Source of the DNA: Asterias rubens
Taxonomy: Eukaryota > Echinodermata > Asteroidea > Forcipulatida > Asteriidae
Assembly: GCF_902459465.1 (NCBI RefSeq)
Contig: NC_047080.1
Location: forward strand, 5,557,214 to 5,621,213
Length of the DNA stretch: 64,000 nucleotides
Direction of reading: 5' to 3'
The position numbers and the translations under genes are program-made. Shown here piece by piece: positions 49,980 through 64,000 of the stretch (the stretch's first letter is position 1; each line of letters opens with the position of its first letter). The notes below the pieces were generated by a model that searched no databases, was not told the origin of the DNA, and saw only the letters and a list, made by a program, of their open reading frames with translations.

Positions 49980-51181
49980 AACAACCTGTAACAAACAACC
50001 TGTAACAAACAACCTGTAACAAGCAAGACAAAATGTAATAAGATGCCTGGGACGCAAGGAGGATCACCAAAGGGATACTGCAACAGAGAGGATGGACATA
50101 AGAAAATAGAATAAGTTCTTTCAACAAACTTACCAACCAAAAGGACCTATGGTATAAATGCATAGTAAATAGCCAATAGCCCGAAGATTGTTTTAATGAG
50201 GCATGACAACCTTAACACTTGTTTAATAACACAGACGAGAGCGCATTCGTGACGTCACCACTCTATGTCATAGAGTTGTGTCTTAATTAGAAACTTACGC
50301 CAGGACCACACTCTGAAAGGACATTAACTCAGCATCATTGCATTATCATCAAACAGAACCCCCAAAGTAACACAGTCTTCCTATATACACAGATTGGAAA
50401 TTCTCTTGACAAAACATCGACAGGAAAGCCAGCCAACTGCCAGCGCCTGGGCGTTTTTCAATTTGCGTTACCTATTTTTATTATTACCTGATGTATGTTC
50501 TTGACGTTCGGAACTCGACTTGAGTGATAGTATTGAGTAAAATCAGTGTTCTGTGATATTTGTTACACCGGCTCGCCATAGAATGACATGTCTGCTCATC
50601 TAGACGAGAAGCTGTGTGTAGATTGCCGTATGGGTTGATGGGGAAACACAAATACAAGTGATGAGCGTGTCATCCAAGTTATTGTTAAAGCAAATCACTC
50701 TCGCTTGAGTAAGAAGACAGGATATTGAAGGTAACGAGTGACTTGAGTGACCAAGCTTTAATTTCCGGAGTTCGATCGACGACCTATGATGGAGTGAGAC
50801 GGTGGTGTGGGCTGTGTGAAATAAAGACTACTGGTGTCAAATTGATTCCACGAACTGCTACATTATTGCAATAAAATGTCATGGGTTTGACTTCAACATT
50901 GGTAACCCGCGCGAGGTGTCGTTATAATACACGGGTTCAATTCGAAGTAGAAGCTGTGTACCAACAATTCGTGTTTCACTGGAATTACTTTCACCTTTTT
51001 AAAACATTGTGTGCCACGACTCATAAAACTGGACCCAAGCTGATAGCCAAGATAGAGACGAAGTTATATCACACGTAAAGTCAAGGTTGAAGTAAAAACT
51101 TTCTTTTCAAAACTGAGAAGTCTCCAGAGTTCCCCAAATCTACTCCGCTGTTATTAGTAGAATATAAAGCAAGACAAGCTC

Positions 51182-51543
51182 TTAAAGGCAGTGTACACTA
51201 TTGGTAATTACTCAAAACAATTATTATCATAAAACCTTACTTGGTAACGAGTAATGGGGAGAGGTTGATAGTATAAAACATTGTGAGAAACAGCTCCCTC
51301 TGAAGTAATGTAGTTTTCGAGAAGGAAGTGATTTTGCAAGAATTTGATTTCGAGACCTCAGAAATAGATTTTGCGGTCACGAAATTAAGCACCTGGAAAC
51401 ATACAACTTCGCGGGACAATGATGTTTTTTTCTATCATTATTATCTCGCAACTTCGACGACCGATTGAGCTGAAATTTTCACAGGTTTGTTATTTTATGC
51501 ATATGTTGAGATACACCAAGTGAGAAGTGTCCAGTCTCTTTAA
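51182..51543 (+). repeat. Foldback family A
   Basis: Both termini present; a small deletion removes the ACTGGTCTTTGACAATTACC block near the right end. Confidence 0.87.
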
Positions 51544-51550
51544 AAGAACA

Positions 51551-51660
51551 TAATCTACCTGGCAAGTAGATACACATACATACATGTATGGTGTTTTACC
51601 GTAACAACATATATACATTGATACCTCACCCCATACAATGCCTTAAACCCCATATAATGA
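51551..51660 (-). repeat. Structured repeat family E, inverted partial copy
   Basis: Reverse complement of the first 85 bp or so of 58031-58332 (CTACCTGGCAAGTAGATACA, CATTGATACCTCACC, CAATGCCTTAAACCC), with a short TACA insertion. It shows the family is not restricted to the ADAMTS13-like introns. Confidence 0.65.
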
Positions 51661-52572
51661 TAAGGTTTTTCCAAGTTTTGACCAGCTCTTATGGTTTAAC
51701 CCATATCACCCTCTTGACGTCACGGTTGGCTGGTAGGTTCAGATGTGAGTAATCTGTCTTACAATTTCAAACAGTCTTATTTTACATCTTTGTTTTTTTA
51801 AGTTTTCGGATTGCAGGTATATCATGTGTGATATTTGGGTCTTGTTTGATTCTTGAATAGGCCTTTGCTGAATAATATTTTTGTAGGTGTGTACATTTTT
51901 TCTTTTTATGGGTCATTTCCTCTGTACACAAGTGTGCATTTTCTGTTTCACTTTCTACAACCTTCATCCCACTCTCCCACTCCTACTCGTTCAACCCTCT
52001 ATTTAAAACTTCCTTCCTCGTTTTATTTGCATAAAACACAAAGTTCTTATTCTGGGTCATTTCTCTGTACACAAGTGTGCCTTTTCTGTTTCATTTTCTA
52101 CAACCTCCATCCCACTCTCCCACTTATCTCGCTCATCCCTCCAGAAGTTCCTTCCTTTTTTTTTTTTTTTTTTTTTACATCTGTTGCATAAAACACCAAG
52201 TAATTTCGAGCCACTACTCCCTCCTTTGTCCCGAATTCACCGAGTACTTTCTCCTTACACGACTTATTCCAAAAACTTTCATCAGTTTATTTCGAGACGT
52301 ATTAATAATTCATAAATTTATTCCATACAATCTTGATTATAATTGAGTCATTATGGGAAGGGCACAGTGTGTTCTATTTATAGCATGCTTGGATTGAGCT
52401 GCCGGACTGTGTCTTACCCACAGATCGAATGTTATATCGCTCTCTCTCGTTAGAAACCTTAAATTAATAACCAACAATACTGATGATAATGTTGTGTAAA
52501 TCGATTGAAAATGGACTCCAAGTTGCGCTATGTTTCTTGGGTTCCAGTAGAATGAATATATTAATGAATGAG

Positions 52573-52966
52573 TTAAAGACACTGGAGACCTTTTGGTAAT
52601 TGTCAAAGACTAGTCTTCTCACTTGGTGTATCTCAACATTATGCTTAACATACCAAACCTGTGAAAATTTGAACTCAATATTGGTCGTCGAAGTTGCGAG
52701 ATAATGATGAAAGAAAAAAAAACACCCTTGTCACGCGAAGTTGGGTGCTTTCAGATGCTTGATTTCGAGACCTCAAAATCCAATCCTGAGGTCTCGAAAT
52801 CAAATTCGTGGAAAATAACTTCTTTCTCGTGAACTACGTCACTTCAGAGGGAGCCGTTTCTCACAACGTTTTGCAGCTCAATAATCAGCAGCTCTCCATT
52901 ATTTGTTGCCAAGTAAAGTTTTATGCTAATATAACTATATTAGCAATAGCGTCCACTGCATTTTAA
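52573..52966 (-). repeat. Foldback family A, inverted copy
   Basis: Near full length, starting TTAAAGACACTGGAGACC. The central GAGACCTCAAAATCC and TGAGGTCTCGAAATC form a strong hairpin. Confidence 0.88.
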
Positions 52967-54471
52967 TGATTAGACAATCAAGTCAGAATTAATTAAAACC
53001 AGGATAATTAAAACTGCAAACAACCAATCTGACTAACAGAATAATAAACTGTTCGAATGTTTTTCGAAAGTCCACTCGAAATATTGAATGATTCGCAATG
53101 TGTGTCCACAATGCAGTTAAACAATCATTCCAACTAGTTTGTCGACCCTTGAAGTTTGCTGGGCCTTCTTTTTTTCCGACCAGCCACTTAAACTGCTTTC
53201 AAATTGCTCCCACTCGTAGCTTTTTCAGCATTTACACATCACTATGTATTTTAACATCTTTCATTAAAATTGATCTAATTGTTGGAATACACGTCCATCT
53301 GGAAGTATTATTTGATTAAACTAACAAAATTTATATTATAGGCAGTCCTGGTATTATACGCCTTTTTCATATTATGTCTATACCACACTCTGACCTTCAA
53401 AACATGCTCGAGTAAAAAAGACAAGTACATTGGGTATGTCTAGCCTCGGAACTACCCAATTCAACTGGTTATTGTCTTCTATCAATACAAACCAAGCAGA
53501 GATAGAAGTTATAGTAGAAGATGTGCTCATGTTGAGGCAGTCCGAATTTAATTGACGTATCCTGCACACGTGTTCCAATTTTGACACAATGCTCGCGAGG
53601 CTCAAGCGGGGGGTTACGAGCCTCTCTCCAACCCGCCGAAGTCGAGTCGTTTCTCCACTGAATAACAACAAGAAGGTCATTGGTACGTCCAGTTATTATT
53701 GCATTAATCGATTGCATATTCTTACGAGTATACATCTCTCTCTGCCAAGTTGGGGTATACGAACGGAGCCGCTGCGGAGGGCAGTGGCGCGTCAAATAGC
53801 CCTGGGTAGGTCGGCATTCATTTGGCAGCGTGACAGGTCGGTACCAACCGGTCGGTAGCAACCGGTGTCTCACGGCTGCCGACACGCGAGCACACACTCC
53901 GTCAAAACATCCCTCAGGAAGAACAAGTAACTTCTTTACAACCAGAATTTCCGGTCAACAATTATACTTCAACATAATAATCACTCTTTAATGATTGTTT
54001 ATGTTTGAGTTAATTCCTACACGCGCACGAACTGAAGTTTGTTTTACCTAAAGAGGGCTTCTTTATTTTTGAATTAAAAAAAATTGAAAAAATACCCAAT
54101 AATATTTGCGAAGGTTTCTCTGAGCGTTGTTTTCGTCTCATGTCTGAAAATAAAAGCTTTGTTCCTTTTTTTTTAAGTGACAGGACCGGCAGTCTTAAAT
54201 GGGTCATTCTTTGTTGAGTTCTAGTTTTACATTTCACAAGTTATAGTTTAAAGTTTTAAGTTTTATTTCGTTTGTCTTGATTTCGTTGGCAGTGAAACGA
54301 GATCCTGAAACCTTAGTGTAATATTGCAGTTGGAACGAATAAACCCAGCAAAAGTAAATCCAAGGTAAGATTTGACAATTTCACAAGCAAGTATTAAAGA
54401 AGAAGAAACTATAAAATATACGTAGTAAACCCGTGGGTACAACCATGTGTAAATCTCTTAGGGTGAGTGTT

Positions 54472-54534
54472 GGCTCTGAGAAGAGCCGGTTTGGTCTCGA
54501 CGTTTCGAACAGTATACTCTGCTTGTCTTCAGGA
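54472..54534 (-). repeat. Penelope-like/hammerhead-type remnant
   Basis: Plus strand: hairpin GGCTCTGAGAAGAGCC, then GGTCTCGACGTTTCGAACAG and CTTGTCTTCAGGA. On the minus strand this gives CTGAAGA, a short stem, GAAAC and GTC, the order of hammerhead core elements. No partner strand for stem I is seen, so it is probably inactive. Confidence 0.4.
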
Positions 54535-54579
54535 TATGTTTATAAAGTTTGAAAGTTATAAAATGTTTGAAACCATCAA

Positions 54580-55254
54580 GATGGAGGTGGGGTTTGGGGT
54601 AGGGTCGGGACGGGTGTATCGTGAAGATGGAGATGGGGTTTGGGGTAGGGTCGGGACGGGTGTATCGTGAAGATGGAGATGGGTTTTGGGGTAGGGTCGG
54701 GACGGGTGTATCGTGAAGATGGAGATGGGGTTTGGGGTAGGGTCGGGACGGGTGTATCGTGAAGATGGAGATGGGTTTTGTGGTAGGGTCGGGACGGGTG
54801 TATCGTGAAGATGGAGATGGGGTTTGGGGTAGGGTCGGGACGGGTGTATCGTGAAGATGGAGATGGGGTTTGGGGTAGGGTCGGGACGGGTGTATCGTGA
54901 AGATGGAGATGGGTTTTGGGGTAGGGTCGGGACGGGTGTATCGTGAAGATGGAGATGGGGTTTGGGGTAGGGTCGGGACGGGTGTATCGTGAAGATGGAG
55001 ATGGGTTTTGTGGTAGGGTCGGGACGGGTGTATCGTGAAGATGGAGATGGGGTTTGGGGTAGGGTCGGGACGGGTGTATCGTGAAGATGGAGATGGGTTT
55101 TGGGGTAGGGTCGGGACGGGTGTATCGTGAAGATGGAGATGGGGTTTGGGGTAGGGTCGGGACGGGTGTATCGTGAAGATGGAGATGGGGTTTGGGGTAG
55201 GGTCGGGACGGGTGTATCGTGAAGATGGAGATGGGGTTTGGGGTAGGGTCGGGA
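54580..55254 (+). repeat. 46 bp G-rich minisatellite
   Basis: About 14-15 units on an exact 46 bp period. The G-rich core GGGGTTTGGGGTAGGGTCGG is followed by GACGGGTGTATCGTGAAGAT and GGAGAT. Three variants alternate in a repeated five-unit pattern. Flanks 55254-55470 are a degenerate G-rich continuation. Confidence 0.95.
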
Positions 55255-55473
55255 TGGGTTGAGGGGTTCGGAAGAATTTAGCGGGATGCAGACACTTTAG
55301 GGAGTTTGGGGGTAGGCCTTAGGGTCGGGATGGGTTTGGGGTGAAGTGGTCTCGATTGGTTGTTAGGGTGCAGAGATTGGGAAGTAAAGAGTTTGGGGTG
55401 CGGAGATGGGGGTGAGTTGGGGGTGTACCACGGATGTGATTAGGGCGTTATTGTGATTCGGTGGAGTGGGCTT

Positions 55474-55772
55474 TTAAAGCCATTATACACTTTCGGTACG
55501 GAAAAGAAGAACAACAGTTCACAGATTTATAAATAACTTACAGGGTTTACAGATTCTGAAGGTAATGGTGAAAGACTTCTCTTGAAATATTATTCCATGA
55601 AATGCTTTACTTTTTGAGAAAAACAAGAGTGTGTTTTCCCGTTATTTTCTCCCGACTCCGATGACCGATTGAGCCTACATTTTCACAGGTTTGTTATTTT
55701 CTATAAAAGTTGTGATACACGAAGTGTGGGACTTGGACAATACTGTTTACCGACAGTGTATAATGGCTTTAA
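55474..55772. repeat. Foldback family C, centre deleted
   Basis: Same termini (TTAAAGCCATTATACAC, GTGTATAATGGCTTTAA) and shared interior CTTACAGGGTTTACAGA. The central palindromic part of 36231-36598 is missing. Confidence 0.85.
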
Positions 55773-56483
55773 TGGAGAGTTTGGGATGGCGGTGTAGAGG
55801 GATTTGAAAGGGTTAGTTGGCAAGTAGAGGGGAGCGAATTCATCTAAATACTCCTTTTACACATAAGATTAAAGTCGCACCCGTACCCCCTCCTATATCT
55901 ATGCCCCGCCCAACCAGGCATATTTTGTTGATACTTCATTACACCATGATGACAACGTTGTCGGATCGTAATGATGCTCCAAGCTCGTTGAAGCTTGGAA
56001 ACAAAGCCGTCAGAAAAACTTGAGATATTCTAACTTTCTGGCCATTTTGAGCGTAGATCCTGCAAGCTCTATCATGCGTGGTACAAACTCAGGCGTGTTT
56101 ATGTATTATTGGAGGGTAGTCCATGCGTACGTACTTCCCATTCAAGCTTAAACCCCGATGCTGAAATATATTGCAAGTCGTTAAATATAAAAATGCAGCG
56201 CTGCATGCTACTTGTCCGTTTTGTGTTTTTATTTAATAACAAAATACGGCACTCAAAAGCCCAGAATTGACCAAGTGTATTAGTCCTTCACAAACCAATA
56301 CCCGATTCGGAACCCATGCAGAAAATCCCAACCCTAATAAAAGTCCACTTTTCATAACACGATGGCTGTACTGGAGTCATTATGCGCTACTTTGCATAAA
56401 TTATATGCAAACTGCTGTACTTTTTTTTCTGGCATTCTATGATGAAGTCTTTTGTTAGGAAAATACTTCTTATCTGAGCTCTA

Positions 56484-57017
56484 TAGTGCTGAGCTTACAA
56501 TCATAAACAATATTTTCTTAAACTCTGCGATGTACAGGGTGTCTAAAAAAAAAATACTTTTGAAATGGCTACTGAATAAAAAGTATATGATTCTGGGGGG
56601 AAAGGTTTAGATGTATGGATAGCTTATCGACTCGACTTTCATATGACACCAACAAGTTTGAAAACAGTTCGTGATTTGGTGGTGACCACTGCTCACTTTG
56701 GTAAAGGGTATGAAAACTAGGTTGCGCAGTAATTAGCATTCAAATTTGTGAGAGGTAAGTCCTTTTGAGCTTACAAAATTCACTCCAAAATGTCGGCCAC
56801 TTATTCTTCAGTGAGCAGTGCTCACCCAAGCATTAATTATTTTCGGACTTTTAAGTTGAGCCCATAAGCTATCCATACATCTAAACCTTTTCCCGGCAGC
56901 ATCATATATTTTTTATTCGGCAGCCATTTCAATGGTGTTATGTTTTTTTTTTTGAGACACATAGTAGTGCTGAACTTATCATCACAAATAATATTGATTG
57001 AACTCCACGATGTAGAC
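56484..57017. repeat. Foldback element flanked by about 54 bp direct repeats
   Basis: The foldback at 56537-56962 has ends GGGTGTCTAAAAAAAAA and TTTTTTTTTTTGAGACAC and long inner arms (GGTTTAGATGTATGGATAGC against its complement). It is flanked by diverged direct repeats 56484-56537 and 56964-57017 (TAGTGCTGAGCTTA / TAGTGCTGAACTTA). Confidence 0.72.
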
Positions 57018-57074
57018 ATTTACGAATCAAACAAGCAGAGCGAATCCAATAAATGATCTCAGTAAACACAGATG

Positions 57075-57825
57075 ATTGACTGAAATAACACTTTATTGTA
57101 TGATAAATAAATTAAGAGAAACAGGACCAGCCTGCTCTTGTTCAAAGTCGTCATTTACATAATGAAATAATGTTTACAAAATATTATTATTAAATGTAGA
57201 AACAGTCTTCATATAATGAAGTCTTAAATAACATATATTTCTCTTTAACAAATATCGCCGAAGACATAGTTCATTTGGTATCTTGTTTAGAGGTAGAGAA
57301 TAATGGAAGTAAGTTGTGATTTACGTGCTGGGGTTTTCTAAAAAGTCTAATTTTGTTTTATTAAAGCAAAATTGTGAGGGATTATATCACAGTGAATACA
57401 AGAGGAAAAACAACCACATTTATAAAATTTATTTCTAAACAATGAAAACATTTCATATAGTTTTCATTTTATTAAAATTTAATGTCTGGGCCAATAAAAA
57501 GGTATGTAAAATTAAGCATATCATTATACCATATTTTTGCCAAAATAAATTAAAAGAGGCTTTCTGTAAAACTAAAAGTCTTTGTAAAAAAAGGTTACAA
57601 GGGTACTAATTAGTTACAAAAAGTTTACACAAACTACAAACCAAGTAACAGAATACAAGGAAAACTGACTGGGTTTATTTATATTAGGGTTTCACCCCCA
57701 AAAAATACAAGTTTAAACAAAAGTTGCATAAGGAGATATTTAGACTCTAGTTACATATTTCAATTTGTGGGATTTGAAATCTATTCAAATCTTGTCATTT
57801 CTTAGTAATTATAAATGATTTCTTG
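57075..57825 (-). other. Candidate 3' UTR and poly(A) signal of the ADAMTS13-like gene
   Basis: AT-rich, free of the foldback families, directly downstream of the stop. On the minus strand AATAAA at 57092-57097 is followed by GTGTTATTTCAG, a plausible polyadenylation context; another AATAAA lies at 57674-57679. The choice between them is not decidable by eye. Confidence 0.45.
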
Positions 57826-63636
<5,811 letters not shown>

Positions 63637-63741
63637 CTGGTGAAGAAAAAGGAAAAAAGGTATGATATAGTCATTCTGTAGATACTTCAACTGCTGAGTT
63701 TATAAATCAGTCTAGGCAGGGTTAAGTTAACATCTTAAAGT

Positions 63742-64000
63742 CAATATATATTGGTTTACTGTAACACCGTGTGTGCTTGCCAGGTAGAGTTTGTTCTTAA
63801 GAGAACTGTCTTTCTTTTTTCTACTACTGCCGAGTAGATTGTTCAGCCGGGGGTTCGGGAGAAACGTATCAGTTCTGAAAAGAACTGTCCTGCTATTAAC
63901 TATTACCTGGGCGATGGTATAATAAAAAAGGATGGGACTACTATTTTAGTTTATAAGGTCGTAATTAACTGTACTATCTTAAAGTCAGTCACTGAGTGAA
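63742..64000 (+). repeat. Structured repeat family E, cut by window edge
   Basis: Shares GCTTGCCAGGTAGAGTTTG, AGTTCTGAAAAGAACTGTCC and ACCTGGGCGATGGTATAA. The GACTAG hairpin would lie past 64000. Confidence 0.75.

Larger units (their letters stand above)
34400..56483. other. Intergenic region between Gfi1 and the ADAMTS13-like gene
   Basis: 22 kb with the repeats listed individually and no supported coding exon. CpG-richer islands at about 38000-38460, 42590-42760 and 53580-53900 contain overlapping open frames on both strands, none with a known domain; they may be regulatory or remnants of other genes. Confidence 0.5.

Noticed and set aside
53469..53897. 142-codon minus-strand open frame
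   Set aside because: Overlaps another open frame on the opposite strand in a CpG-richer stretch; no motif or start context supports translation.

Overview
This window is nuclear DNA from an animal. Spliced genes, AT-rich intergenic DNA, dense short foldback (MITE-like) elements, tRNA-derived SINEs and many minisatellites point to a marine invertebrate deuterostome, most likely an echinoderm and perhaps a sea star. That placement is inferred from the repeat style and the two recognisable genes; no marker settles it.

Two genes are well supported, both on the minus strand. (1) A complete growth factor independence 1 (Gfi1/Gfi1b) orthologue has four coding exons between 33498 and 20885. All introns are phase 1, and the predicted protein is 427 residues with an N-terminal SNAG repressor motif and six C2H2 zinc fingers. 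(2) The 3' part of an ADAMTS13-like gene has seven exons between 63636 and 57826. They encode the end of a spacer domain, two thrombospondin type 1 repeats and two CUB domains; the protease half lies beyond the right edge. Gfi1B and ADAMTS13 are both on human 9q34, so the pair may be an old linkage. A third, unidentified gene is suggested on the plus strand by one convincing terminal coding exon at 10055-10199.

Layout: 1-20000 is repeat-rich (foldbacks, a SINE, minisatellites at 5.6, 8.3 and 10.7-11.9 kb) with the lone exon at 10.1 kb. 20.9-33.5 kb is Gfi1; its 5.8 kb third intron carries repeats, while 26.9-35.5 kb has almost none. 34.4-57 kb is intergenic: scattered foldbacks, a 35-40 bp tandem array at 40.8 kb, a G-quadruplex-rich 46 bp array at 54.6 kb and low-complexity tracts, with no gene I can support. 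57-64 kb is the ADAMTS13-like gene; its introns hold a 28 bp minisatellite that looks like a tRNA D-arm, a (TAA)n tract, SINEs and a repeated structured element.

The two genes do not form a pathway: Gfi1 is a nuclear transcriptional repressor and the ADAMTS13-like protein is secreted. No CRISPR array, operon or prokaryotic feature is present.
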